A stretch of 64,000 nt of DNA, taken from assembly GCF_016107705.1 (NCBI RefSeq), contig NZ_JAEHGC010000009.1, forward strand, positions 158,959-222,958. Direction: 5' to 3'. Source of the DNA: Neobacillus cucumis. GTDB lineage: Bacteria; Bacillota; Bacilli; Bacillales_B; DSM-18226. Below are positions 25,501 through 32,884 of this stretch, piece after piece. Within the stretch, counting starts at the first letter, position 1; each line of letters starts with the position of its first letter. The notes under the pieces are model-generated. The model made no database searches and was not told the origin of the DNA. It saw nothing but the letters and a program-made list of their open reading frames with translations. A program made the position numbers and the translations under genes.

Positions 25501-26235
25501 TTTACTGTTTTCATCCCAGTTGACGTAAAAACCATATATTTCTTGTTTGCTTGTCTGTTGAATCCCTTGATTATTTTTTTGAATAAGCGGGGAAGGATTC
25601 GTTTTCTGGAACTGTGCGGCTAACTGTTCCTCATTTAAGGGTTGATTAACAGGAACTATCCCACTCGTTTCCGCCGTTTTACTCAATTGCAGTTCTGGAA
25701 ACATTGGATTTGTATACAGGCTATCTATAAAAATCATTGAAACTAAAAGGATGAATACACTAAAGCCTGTGGTCATTCGAATGATAATCGACCAGCGCCT
25801 TTTAGCAGGATCAAGAAAAACATGTTCTTGGTCGCGTTCATTTTTCTTCAGTCCTAAATTATAGAACCAATGGAAGAAAAAGAAGCAGGAAAGACCGATT
25901 AACCCTCCAAAAATCCCAGTTGTAATGGATTGGGTAAGCTGTATTTTTGTTTTTAGGGTGGAGGATAGCCAGTCATTCATATATCCTTCCATGGCCTCTA
26001 AATTTAGGAACGGTAAGTGACGAACCATCGGAATAAAAATGGTGATCAACGTTCCAAAGAATAAAGCAATAATATTAAGACGGAAAATGAGGGAAAAGGC
26101 AAGCATTAATGGAATTCTAGCACTATATAAAGGTATAAAACCCAAGAAAAATCCAAGTGTACTCGCCACCGCCCCGCCACTTCCCGTAACAGGCGCAAAC
26201 AACGATCGAACCATCCACCTAAAAATTCGATTCAT
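22528..26235 (-). CDS. Four-domain surface protein: DUF2062, GH18, NodB deacetylase, GT2
   Basis: A 1235-residue protein. In order: an N-terminal membrane DUF2062 domain (~1-135, with GGAVASTLGFFLGFIP); a GH18 hydrolase-like domain (~250-560) with FDGINIDFEG, where DxxNxDxE replaces the classic DxxDxDxE; a polysaccharide deacetylase (~610-820) with TFDDGPDP, HEIGSHTFTHP, FRPPY and ILMHDAG; and a processive GT2 glycosyltransferase (~870-1180) with VVIAAYNEE, VALDADT, LAEDTDITL and QRYRWVYG, plus C-terminal membrane helices. NodB-GT2 fusions are known in Bacillales and resemble PgaB/PgaC functions in one chain. It probably makes, trims and exports a GlcNAc-type polymer. ATG 26235 was chosen because AAGGAGG precedes it; upstream in-frame codons lack a site. 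Confidence 0.88.
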   Translation of the reverse strand: MNRIFRWMVRSLFAPVTGSGGAVASTLGFFLGFIPLYSARIPLMLAFSLIFRLNIIALFFGTLITIFIPMVRHLPFLNLEAMEGYMNDWLSSTLKTKIQLTQSITTGIFGGLIGLSCFFFFHWFYNLGLKKNERDQEHVFLDPAKRRWSIIIRMTTGFSVFILLVSMIFIDSLYTNPMFPELQLSKTAETSGIVPVNQPLNEEQLAAQFQKTNPSPLIQKNNQGIQQTSKQEIYGFYVNWDENSKASFNKHIHSMTTLIPEWLQLNSDLTLKTSTDSSIKAEAKKHQIKVLPLVNNYINNKWDGETLHRLFTTPGAEDRLINNLLAYVKTNHFDGINIDFEGVQQRDKANLTVFMDKASKAFHEHDLMVTMDIPPMNNSFDYASLASKVDRMIVMLYDQHNSTSKPGPVAPTDWVKESLNQLPIPSEKLIVSLGSFGYDWEENAKWPAETMTFGDIMNLGIGTNLQIFWNKQAGNPYFRYKIDGKNHIVWFLDGATFYNQMKTVMETGSKGIAVWRLGSEDPAIWKYINKPKEMNDPSESLKTLVSPEPVQYTGDGEILKIASPAQNGHRTIQTDAQGWIQNESYTKLPMPFEVVRSGNVERKKVVLTFDDGPDPKYTPEILDILKKNHIKAAFFIVGQNALQHPELVKRMYNEGHEIGSHTFTHPNVASTTSTQTKVELNANQRLFQEITGHSMNLFRPPYVADAEPSSRDELLPIWRAQEMGYTMVGEAIDSEDWQRPSSQEIVKRVLDQLPEGNIILMHDAGGDRSHTVEALPILIKELKQQGYTFTTISDLIGKNNQQIMPPADADRPYFVYDRAIFMLVQGWRSGLNVLFYSAIVLGILRLLLFVFLSSRQVKRYKKTEIDPSFTPFTSVVIAAYNEEKVICKTIDSILSSDYPAFEVLVIDDGSKDDTAGVVQKMYANHRRVRLIKKSNGGKSTAVNLGFKEAKGEIVVALDADTLIAENAITLLVNHFKNEKVAAVSGNVKVGNKGNLLTNWQHIEYVTGFNLERRAFATLNCITVVPGAIGAWRKTAVEEAGYFQEDTLAEDTDITLTLLRQGKKIEFEEKAYAYTEVPEDLKSLAKQRYRWVYGTLQCLWKHRGALFNIKHPSLGYIGLPNMWIFQYLYQTISPIADFLFILALFGEHPGRASIGFILFYVLDFATALYAFSLEKESPKPLASLFLQRILYKQLMTYVVIKSIFSAIKGVTVGWNKLKRNGNVTQEAAMAKVEQNM

Positions 26236-26549
26236 AAGATTCCTCCTTTGGTGTTGGGTGACAGGCACCGTTCGTGGACTTTTTGATGAAATTGTCTGTC
26301 TCCAGTGGACAGTGTTTTTTCGACAAAAAATGACTACCAACAGAAGGTTAGGATGTGGGTGCGGGATTATGGGGGTAGAATGGAAGGTTTTCATTTTTTG
26401 ATGGTTTAGGACTATGTTTTTGGGTTTAATTACCTTGAAGAATAGAGATAAAATAAGTAAATTTGACTATACCGAATACCCCCAGAAACTCTATGAATTG
26501 GTCGAATTTTGTAGGGCGATTGCGCGTAAAAAGATAAGAGGAGAAACAA
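26236..26549. other. 314-bp divergent intergenic region
   Basis: This holds the start regions of the giant minus-strand gene and the plus-strand Thr/Ser-rich gene. A GGTGACAGGCACC motif occurs near 26256 and may be a copy of a dispersed Bacillus repeat. No gene was supported here; open frames are antisense or lack ribosome sites. Confidence 0.5.
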
Positions 26550-27236
26550 ATGAATAAACTGACTAAAGGAGCTCTCACGATGGTGTTAGTGGGATCAGTT
26601 ACGTTTTCTGTCACGAATGCCTTGTTTGGAGATACTATAAAACAAATCACGCAAGGAAATGATGTAACAGAGTCTGAGAACCAAAAAATTACGGATCAAA
26701 TGGACAATCTCGAAAAAACAGGGAAGAATCAACCACAAAAATCAGCAAATAACGTGAACCAAGCGGAAAAAACGGTGGCTGAAGGTAATTTAGTAAATAA
26801 AGCAGTGACCGTAGCAATACAAGAAACTCCAAAAGAAAAAAATGTGGAGGCTCAAACAGCAAAAACGACTGTAAAAGACGTGAAAATTACGGCTTCACAT
26901 CCTAGCACTGCACCAAAAACGGTTGTAACGAATGAAAAGAAGAGTGATAAAGTTGTAGTACCAATTCAAAAGAATACTACAACAACTAGAACTGCCTCAA
27001 CGACCATTCATTCAACAGCCCCTGCGACTCATACTACTACTTCGAGTCAAAATTCCACTACAACGGGGTCAACAGGGAATAGGACATCAAGCACAAAGTC
27101 AGTGGCCAATACTGCTCCAAAGTCCTCAACAACTACGACAACAACAAGCAATCATGGACAACAGGTTTCACAAGCAGCAATAGAAAAGGCTGCGATCCGT
27201 CAAGATACCAAAGAAAATAATGGAAAGAACAAGTAA
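26550..27236 (+). CDS. Secreted Thr/Ser/Asn-rich low-complexity protein
   Basis: A 228-residue protein with a signal peptide (MNKLTKGALTMVLVGSVTFS, likely cleaved before or near FGDTIKQ). The rest has low complexity: a Lys/Glu/Asn-rich middle and a Thr/Ser-rich region (~135-200) with TTTTTTS-like runs, suitable for an extended or glycosylated wall/spore-surface spacer. No LPxTG or other anchor is visible. ATG 26550 follows GAGGAG. A strong terminator follows immediately. Function is not recognised. Confidence 0.7.
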   Translation: MNKLTKGALTMVLVGSVTFSVTNALFGDTIKQITQGNDVTESENQKITDQMDNLEKTGKNQPQKSANNVNQAEKTVAEGNLVNKAVTVAIQETPKEKNVEAQTAKTTVKDVKITASHPSTAPKTVVTNEKKSDKVVVPIQKNTTTTRTASTTIHSTAPATHTTTSSQNSTTTGSTGNRTSSTKSVANTAPKSSTTTTTTSNHGQQVSQAAIEKAAIRQDTKENNGKNK

Positions 27237-27237
27237 A

Positions 27238-27264
27238 GGATCGCCAAGAAGGCGATCCTTTTTT
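27238..27264 (+). terminator. Terminator after the Thr/Ser-rich gene
   Basis: GGATCGCC (27238-27245) and GGCGATCC (27251-27258) form a perfect stem, followed by TTTTTT. Confidence 0.9.
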
Positions 27265-27309
27265 CAACTCATTATTCTAACGAGTCTATTTTCCTTAAAT
27301 TCTTCCACT

Positions 27310-27477
27310 TTAATATTTTACACATTTAAATATCATGTCAACATTTTTCTTGGTATTTACCATGATTTTTTTCCGGAATTCTTTTGCTTTTTTGAAGGCC
27401 TCCATCATTCCTGATGCTTCAATCTTTATTTCTCGAGGACTCACTGCTTCATCCAAGAGAAAGATATATTGTCTCAT
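27310..27477 (-). CDS. Small protein, 55 residues, with cre-regulated promoter
   Basis: On the minus strand, ATG 27477 lies behind AAGGGTGA and opens a 55-residue frame ending at TAA 27310. It begins MRQYIFLLDEAVSPREIKIE and has an amphipathic central helix (SGMMEAFKKAKEFRKKIMV) and a Lys/Val C-terminus. A good sigma-A promoter with a perfect cre box lies upstream, which supports a real, carbon-regulated gene. I do not recognise the family. It stands between two terminators, with no co-transcribed neighbour. Confidence 0.6.
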   Translation of the reverse strand: MRQYIFLLDEAVSPREIKIEASGMMEAFKKAKEFRKKIMVNTKKNVDMIFKCVKY

Positions 27478-27512
27478 GTTGTATTCACCCTTCGAACAGT
27501 AATTTAGTATAA

Positions 27513-27541
27513 AGTATATCGTGTGTTGTAATCGTTTACAA
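27513..27541 (-). promoter_or_regulatory. Sigma-A promoter overlapped by a CcpA cre site
   Basis: On the minus strand, TTGTAA (27536-27541), 17 nt and TATACT (27513-27518) form a promoter 36 bp before the 55-residue gene. The sequence TGTAAACGATTACA (27527-27540) matches the cre consensus TGWAANCGNTNWCA at every position and overlaps the -35 box and spacer, a location that predicts repression by CcpA. Confidence 0.7.
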
Positions 27542-27618
27542 TTGTTTTTTGTGATATTACAGTTTTTAACAAATAGTTGAAACGAGATTGGAAGAAAAGA
27601 ATGGCAGGTAAAGACAAA

Positions 27619-27662
27619 AAAAGTGCCAAAGATCTGAATTTACAATCTTTAGCACTTTTTTA
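27619..27662. terminator. Terminator of the ftsEX operon
   Basis: AAAAAGTGC...AAAGAT and ATCTTT..GCACTTTTTT pair with one mismatch, giving A-rich and T-rich flanks that work in either direction; it lies 40 bp after the ftsX stop. Confidence 0.75.
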
Positions 27663-27701
27663 ACCAAGTATATTGTGTAGGAGGTAAATTCGATCCAAAA
27701 A

Positions 27702-28595
27702 TCAAACCTTTAAAATTCGTCTTAATGATGAAGTAGCTCCCATGATTCCGATGAAAACCCCAAAAAGAAGCAGAATCAAACAAGAAATCGGAATGAGGGG
27801 GAGAGGGGAGAGCAATTCAATAAAGTCCAGATCAATATATCTACTAAAATAAAGATAAACAAAATAGTATCCTGTCAAGATGAGAGTGCTTGCAATCATT
27901 GCTCCTAACAATCCAATGAAAGAACCTTCAATAAAAAAAGGAAGACGAATAAATCCGTTTGTAGCTCCAATCAATTTCCTAAGCTGAATTTCTTCTTTTC
28001 TCGCCAATACCGTAATTTTAATCGTGTTCGTTACTGAATGAACAGCTGAAAGGGTGAGACAAATAATAAAAATGATCCCAGCCAAACGGGCTATTTTTGT
28101 AGAGGTAACCAGGGGACCAACCACGTTTTTAGCGTACGCCACTTTATCCACTAGCGCTAATTTTTCTACTCTTTTGGCAACACCTGCTACATCTTTTGGC
28201 TGTTCTGTTTTAATCACCAATTCATCATTTAATGGGTTATCGTTTTTTAATGTTTGAAAAGCTGCGCCCTCATCTCCTAAATTTTTCATAAAGCTCTGAA
28301 GGCCTTCATGTTTAGAGATGAACGTAACGGACGAAACATGATCATACGTTTGAATTGTACTAGTTAGAATTTTTACGTCCTCGGAATCAATTTCCTTTAA
28401 ATAGGCGTGTATTTCTACATTTTTCTCTACTTTTATTGTCATGTGGTTTAAGTTGACCAACACTAGGAAGGTAATCCCGATGAGGAAAATCATTAAAGTT
28501 AAAGAACTGACCGAAGCAACTGTCATCCAGCCATTCCTTTTAAAATTATTCATTCCTTCTTTAATATGTCGATTCAAGTAGGATCCTTTTTTCAA
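27702..28595 (-). CDS. ftsX: FtsX-like permease of the FtsEX complex
   Basis: A 297-residue protein with the FtsX layout: a cytoplasmic N-terminus (HIKEGMNNFKRNGWMTVASV), helix 1, a large extracellular domain (~45-170), then three helices, ending in a short tail. FtsX with FtsE forms a type VII ABC transporter that does not move a substrate but activates periplasmic wall hydrolases. The motif KITVLARKEEIQLRKLIGAT before the second helix is the FtsE-coupling region. The TTG start overlaps the ftsE stop, showing coupling. The wall hydrolase at 29303 lies in the same operon and is the likely client. Confidence 0.92.
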   Translation of the reverse strand: MKKGSYLNRHIKEGMNNFKRNGWMTVASVSSLTLMIFLIGITFLVLVNLNHMTIKVEKNVEIHAYLKEIDSEDVKILTSTIQTYDHVSSVTFISKHEGLQSFMKNLGDEGAAFQTLKNDNPLNDELVIKTEQPKDVAGVAKRVEKLALVDKVAYAKNVVGPLVTSTKIARLAGIIFIICLTLSAVHSVTNTIKITVLARKEEIQLRKLIGATNGFIRLPFFIEGSFIGLLGAMIASTLILTGYYFVYLYFSRYIDLDFIELLSPLPLIPISCLILLLFGVFIGIMGATSSLRRILKV

Positions 28596-29281
28596 CTTGT
28601 TCGCACCTTCCTTTGATGATCACGAAGAATGCTTCCGTTTTCAATTAAAATGACTCGTTTCATGGTATGTTCTACAAACTCTTTATTATGAGTGGTCATA
28701 AGGATCGTTGTCCCGAGTTTGTTGATATCTTCAAAAACCTTCATGATTTCCCATGCTGTTTTACTATCTAAATTACCAGTCGGTTCATCCGCGATAATCA
28801 TTTTTGGACGGTTCACTATTGCTCTGGCGATGGCAACCCGTTGCTGCTCGCCTCCAGATAATTCCTTTGGAAAAGCATTCACTTTCGATTCAAGGCCTAC
28901 CATTTTTAGAGCATGATAGACGTTTTCACGAATCAAGTTCATCGGTACTCCAATCGTTTCTTGAGCAAATGCGACATTCTCATAAACAGTCATTTTCGAT
29001 AACAAACGAAAGTCTTGAAAAACCATCCCAATTGATCTTCTTAATTGCGGAATTCTCTTCTCTTTTATCGTTGATACTTTTATTCCGTTAACCATTAATT
29101 CACCGCTCGTTAATTTTTCTTCTCGTGTAATCAGTTTATTAAGGGTCGATTTTCCTGCACCGCTCTCACCAATCATCAAGACGAATTCACCACTTGAGAT
29201 CTGCAGATTAATGTTTTTTAATGCATGCACTCCATTAGGATATATTTTTGTTACTTCTTGAAAATGAATCAATTTACTCAA
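28592..29281 (-). CDS. ftsE: FtsE ATPase of the FtsEX complex
   Basis: A 229-residue ABC ATPase with Walker [10 protein letters not shown], signature [15 protein letters not shown], Walker [13 protein letters not shown] and the switch His in MTTHNKEF. The stretch [19 protein letters not shown] is FtsE-like. ATP hydrolysis drives FtsX conformational change to switch on the partner hydrolase. It appears to start at TTG 29281 behind AAAAGGGG. It lies 22 bp downstream of the hydrolase gene and overlaps ftsX. Whether this is the only ftsEX in the genome cannot be told here. Confidence 0.92.
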   Translation of the reverse strand: MSKLIHFQEVTKIYPNGVHALKNINLQISSGEFVLMIGESGAGKSTLNKLITREEKLTSGELMVNGIKVSTIKEKRIPQLRRSIGMVFQDFRLLSKMTVYENVAFAQETIGVPMNLIRENVYHALKMVGLESKVNAFPKELSGGEQQRVAIARAIVNRPKMIIADEPTGNLDSKTAWEIMKVFEDINKLGTTILMTTHNKEFVEHTMKRVILIENGSILRDHQRKVRTS

Positions 29282-29302
29282 ACCCCTTTTCAGAAGGTGA
29301 TT

Positions 29303-30535
29303 TTAATGGTTAAATTCATCTAACTTCCATAGATCATATTGGTAGATAATTTTAAGCAGTTTATTTGCATACTCCGGGTCAGTCGCATATCCTGCGTCGT
29401 GTATACCATGGGCGTAATCTACAATATTGGTAACATCCTTTAAATATTTTTGATACCGAGGAGTTAATAATAGATTTGCATGATCTAGCATACTATCATA
29501 ATAGGTTTTATATTTAGCAAATTCGGCAATAACCACAATTTTTTCACCTTTTACATATTCCGTTGTTTTCACTTTGACCGAACCTGCTGTGCCTGTTCCT
29601 TTTATTCCAAATAGATTTTTAGCTTTATAGGCGAGTCCGGATAGACCATTATAGCGACCCGAACTTTCCAGAATGATTTGGCCCAAAGTAATGGAAGCCG
29701 GAACACCTGTCACTTGTTCAAGTTTTTGAGAATCTGGAACAAAGGGAGCGATAATTGAATTGATCTTTACCACATTTTCTTTATTTTCAGTGCCATTATG
29801 ATTGATTAGGTCTAGGATTTCATCTCCTTTTTCCTGTAACAATTCAAGGGCGATGGTTTTTTCCTGTTCTTCTTTCTCTAATTGTTTTTTCTTCTTTTCA
29901 AGGAACTCCGATAATTGTTCTTTTTCCTTTTTGTTTTTCTCTTGTCCGGCTTTTATTTCTTCCAATTCTACTTTTTCTTCCATCGTGGACTCTTGCAAGG
30001 ATTGGACCTTATCTTTGATACTCGCAACCTTGTTTTGGTTTGCGATGTATTCTTCAATAAATTCCTTATCTTCGTTTACGATTTTATCATAGGCAAAAAA
30101 ATGATCGATAAACTCTCCGAAACTATTAACCGATAAAATCACATTTAAAAATGACATTTGACCATCAGTTCGGTAATAAGCAGCAACTCTGTCCTTAAAT
30201 TCTACTTTTCTATTATTAAGTAAGGTTGTAATTCTCTTTTCCTCTTTGTTTAAACGGTTCATATTTTCTTTAATTTTATTTAATTCATGCTCTTTTTTTT
30301 GAATTTTCGCCTTTGATGTAATGATTTGTTGATCAAGGGCTTTTATTTTTTTTGCCGTTGCTTCCATTTCTTCTTGGACTAGAAGTTTTTGTTGTTTGAT
30401 CACTGTTAAATCGTCTTGAATTTGTTTCTGTGAATCCTTTGGAGGTTTAGGGTCAACGCTTTTTGCATTGGTCGCAATCGGAGCTGTCATGAATGTAAGA
30501 AAACAAGCAGATATCAAAATCATCTTTTTATCCAT
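29303..30535 (-). CDS. Secreted coiled-coil peptidoglycan hydrolase with GH73 domain (FtsEX client)
   Basis: A 410-residue secreted protein. The signal peptide (MDKKMILISACFLTFMTAPI) is followed by a long coiled coil (~35-255) of the CwlO/PcsB type, with VAAYYRTDGQMSFLNVILSV in the middle. The C-terminal ~150 residues are a GH73 N-acetylglucosaminidase domain: LGQIILESSGRYNGLSGLAY holds the catalytic Glu, followed by KNLFGIKG. In B. subtilis the FtsEX-controlled CwlO ends in NlpC/P60, and in streptococci PcsB ends in CHAP; here the catalytic module is a glucosaminidase. It is the first gene of the hydrolase-ftsE-ftsX operon, which supports direct control by FtsEX. Confidence 0.85.
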   Translation of the reverse strand: MDKKMILISACFLTFMTAPIATNAKSVDPKPPKDSQKQIQDDLTVIKQQKLLVQEEMEATAKKIKALDQQIITSKAKIQKKEHELNKIKENMNRLNKEEKRITTLLNNRKVEFKDRVAAYYRTDGQMSFLNVILSVNSFGEFIDHFFAYDKIVNEDKEFIEEYIANQNKVASIKDKVQSLQESTMEEKVELEEIKAGQEKNKKEKEQLSEFLEKKKKQLEKEEQEKTIALELLQEKGDEILDLINHNGTENKENVVKINSIIAPFVPDSQKLEQVTGVPASITLGQIILESSGRYNGLSGLAYKAKNLFGIKGTGTAGSVKVKTTEYVKGEKIVVIAEFAKYKTYYDSMLDHANLLLTPRYQKYLKDVTNIVDYAHGIHDAGYATDPEYANKLLKIIYQYDLWKLDEFNH

Positions 30536-30729
30536 TGTTCAGTTCCTGCCTTTTTATAGTTTAATGGAATCATTATATATCAGATAAAAATTATAGATAC
30601 AATTCGTATGTATTTGTACTGTATTTATCTTCCTTTTTGATATTAACAGAACTAGGAATAAAATACCATGTAGAAATTGTAACGCTTTAGGGACAATATT
30701 GTTTCATTTTTTTTGAAGAGAGGTTTACT

Positions 30730-31842
30730 TTACTCTTTTTTAAATTCCTTAACCTTTTTATGTCTCCTGTTACGAAAATAGGCCAATATTAAAAGAATAA
30801 AAGGAATAATTATTTGAAATGGTATATGTAAATAATACGTAATCACTTCACCTTCCAACATATGTTCCGAATAATTGGAAGCAATTTGTATAGATAGAAA
30901 TAAAATGATTAACCCTGCAGGAAAGATAATCTTCCGGTGATTATCAAATTTAAAGATGTCTACGATTCCGATCAATGCAGCATAAAAAAACAGAGTGATT
31001 TTAAAAAATCCGGCAATAATTAAATAAATTAAGAAAAAAGGATCAAGTCTTTGAATGAAACTGGAGATTTGAATTTTTCCAACGGTAGAGAAGAGAGGGA
31101 AATTAGAACGCGTAAAAAGTTCAACCCCAAGAACAGATATATTAACAACGGATGTAATCACAATATTGATTCCTGCTAAAATCATTCCACCTAGACAGAT
31201 TGCTTTTACAGTTTTTTTATTATTTATGTATGGTAAAAACATTGTAAAGACAACCATTTCACCAAATGGAAAATAAATAGTTTGTGTAATGAACATTTTC
31301 AGTACGGGTGTTAATCCGTTCTCAAGAATGGGTTGAAGATTTCCTATATGGATTAATCCAGAAAACAAGATCATCAGAAATCCCATGAAAGCAAAAAGAT
31401 AGATAAAGTAAAAATGCAACTCGGCCATTCTGGCAATTACTTCAAAGCCCTTATAACTTGCGTAAACAATCGTTAAAACCATTAACGAATTGACAATAAA
31501 TAGAGGCGTACTTGTGTAAGTGGTTGTGACTAATAATTCGCCGAAGTCCCGCAGAATTCTTGCTGATAGATATAAGAAATAGATAGGATAAAACAATCCA
31601 ATAATCGTTCCAACCCATTTTCCTGTAATTTTTCGAATATAACCCGTAAGAGGCATATCCGGATAATAAAGATATAGTCGGTAATAGACGTGAAAGAGTA
31701 ATAACCCACCCGCTAATCCGAGCAAAACACTGATCCACGCGTCCTGTTTTGCTTGTGATCCAGGAGCAAAAAGAATTGCACTTCCCATTTCAAATAAAAC
31801 GATTAAGACAAATAGTTGGTATCCGTTTATTTTAATATTCAT
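30730..31842 (-). CDS. GerAB-type spore germination permease, second lone B subunit
   Basis: A 370-residue protein with about ten membrane segments of the GerAB family. Landmarks are SAILFAPGSQAKQDAWISVL in helices 1-2, LQPILENGLTPVLKMFITQT in the central loop and SFIQRLDPFFLIYLIIAGFF in a late helix. It ends in a long basic tail (NRRHKKVKEFKKE). No gerA or gerC lies beside it; the neighbours are a wall hydrolase and cwlC. It could replace a B subunit of another receptor and alter nutrient specificity. It starts at ATG 31842 behind GAAGGAAG. Confidence 0.85.
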   Translation of the reverse strand: MNIKINGYQLFVLIVLFEMGSAILFAPGSQAKQDAWISVLLGLAGGLLLFHVYYRLYLYYPDMPLTGYIRKITGKWVGTIIGLFYPIYFLYLSARILRDFGELLVTTTYTSTPLFIVNSLMVLTIVYASYKGFEVIARMAELHFYFIYLFAFMGFLMILFSGLIHIGNLQPILENGLTPVLKMFITQTIYFPFGEMVVFTMFLPYINNKKTVKAICLGGMILAGINIVITSVVNISVLGVELFTRSNFPLFSTVGKIQISSFIQRLDPFFLIYLIIAGFFKITLFFYAALIGIVDIFKFDNHRKIIFPAGLIILFLSIQIASNYSEHMLEGEVITYYLHIPFQIIIPFILLILAYFRNRRHKKVKEFKKE

Positions 31843-31997
31843 CTAATTACCGCAGCTTCCTTTAATTTCCATATCGTAAAAATCGTAGTTCCTTTAAATT
31901 CCATTATTCCTAATTTGTCACTTAAACATTTAATATTTTTTAAAAATGAGAAGTACCCCTGGATCGATATTCAAAGGGATTCTTTTCAATAGAAGAA

Positions 31998-32759
31998 TTA
32001 TTCTTTATAAACAATTACATCAAACCCAGCCTTCTGTGCTTTTGCGGCTAGATCATCAGCATTGTCTTTTGATGCGAATGCACCAATTTGGACTTTGTAG
32101 AGGTCATCTCGTAAAATAACGATGGCATCAAAGCCCTTTGCTTTTGCTTCAGCTGCAAGGTCAGCAGCATTTGATTTTTTACTAAACGTCCCAATTTGGA
32201 CTTTGTACAGAACAGTAGGTTTTTTCGTTAAATCAAAGGCTTTGGCTAACCCATTCGCATGCCCTCTGGCAATCGCTTTTAAGAAGCTTGCATCCTTAAG
32301 TTTAGCCGCATCACTTGAAGTATCAATAAACCCATTTTCTGTTAACAATGCCGGCATAAAGGATTCTCGTAAGACATGGAAGTTGGCCGTCTTTTGACCG
32401 CGATTTGCAAAATCAACCACTTTTAGAACCTCAGTATGAATGAGATCCTGATAGGTGGTGGTAGGGGCGCCAACTCCCGGATAGATGTAGCTTTCGAAGC
32501 CTGTCCCGCCGCCGGCATTGATATGAATGGAAAGGTAATAGTCTGCATCCCAATTGTTTGCTGCATCCGTTCTTTCATTTAAACTAACCGTCTCATCACT
32601 TGTTCTGCTTAATTTAACGGAAACACCTTCATATTCATTCACTAAGATATCTCTAATCGTTGTCGCAATTTTTAACGTAAGATTTTTTTCGAGAAGACCA
32701 TTTCCTGTCGCTCCACTGTCTGCACCGCCATGGCCGGGGTCGATAAAAATTTTCACCAT
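31998..32759 (-). CDS. cwlC: CwlC-like N-acetylmuramoyl-L-alanine amidase with two SPOR-like repeats
   Basis: A 253-residue protein. Residues 1-175 are an Amidase_3 domain with the zinc ligands in IFIDPGHGGADSG, the Glu in GNGLLEKNLTL, the His in LSIHINAGG and the catalytic Glu in LLTENGFID. The C-terminus has two SPOR-type repeats, YKVQIGTFSKKSNAADLA and YKVQIGAFASKDNADDLA, which bind denuded glycan. The domain order and sequence closely match B. subtilis CwlC, which lyses the mother cell late in sporulation. There is no signal peptide, as in CwlC. A sigma-K-like -10 lies just upstream, fitting late mother-cell expression. Confidence 0.88.
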   Translation of the reverse strand: MVKIFIDPGHGGADSGATGNGLLEKNLTLKIATTIRDILVNEYEGVSVKLSRTSDETVSLNERTDAANNWDADYYLSIHINAGGGTGFESYIYPGVGAPTTTYQDLIHTEVLKVVDFANRGQKTANFHVLRESFMPALLTENGFIDTSSDAAKLKDASFLKAIARGHANGLAKAFDLTKKPTVLYKVQIGTFSKKSNAADLAAEAKAKGFDAIVILRDDLYKVQIGAFASKDNADDLAAKAQKAGFDVIVYKE

Positions 32760-32778
32760 TTTTCATCACCTCCATTAA

Positions 32779-32787
32779 TAGGGTATG
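32779..32787 (-). promoter_or_regulatory. cwlC: Sigma-K-like -10 element before cwlC
   Basis: On the minus strand CATACCCTA matches the sigma-K -10 consensus CATANNNTA exactly, about 20 bp before the cwlC start. The nearest AC (-35 core) is 19 nt upstream, longer than usual, so support comes mainly from the -10 and the known regulation of cwlC. Confidence 0.45.
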
Positions 32788-32835
32788 GTAGAGATGGTAA
32801 ATGCTTGTACATAACAACCAACGATAAAAAATTAT

Positions 32836-32872
32836 CCTAAAAAAAGAAACATCCCCGAATCTACTGGGATGT
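32836..32872 (-). terminator. Terminator of the symporter operon
   Basis: ACATCCC (32849-32855) and GGGATGT (32866-32872) form the stem; read on the minus strand it is followed by TTTCTTTTTTT. It lies 13 bp after the symporter stop. Confidence 0.85.
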
Positions 32873-32884
32873 CTCTTATAAAGA

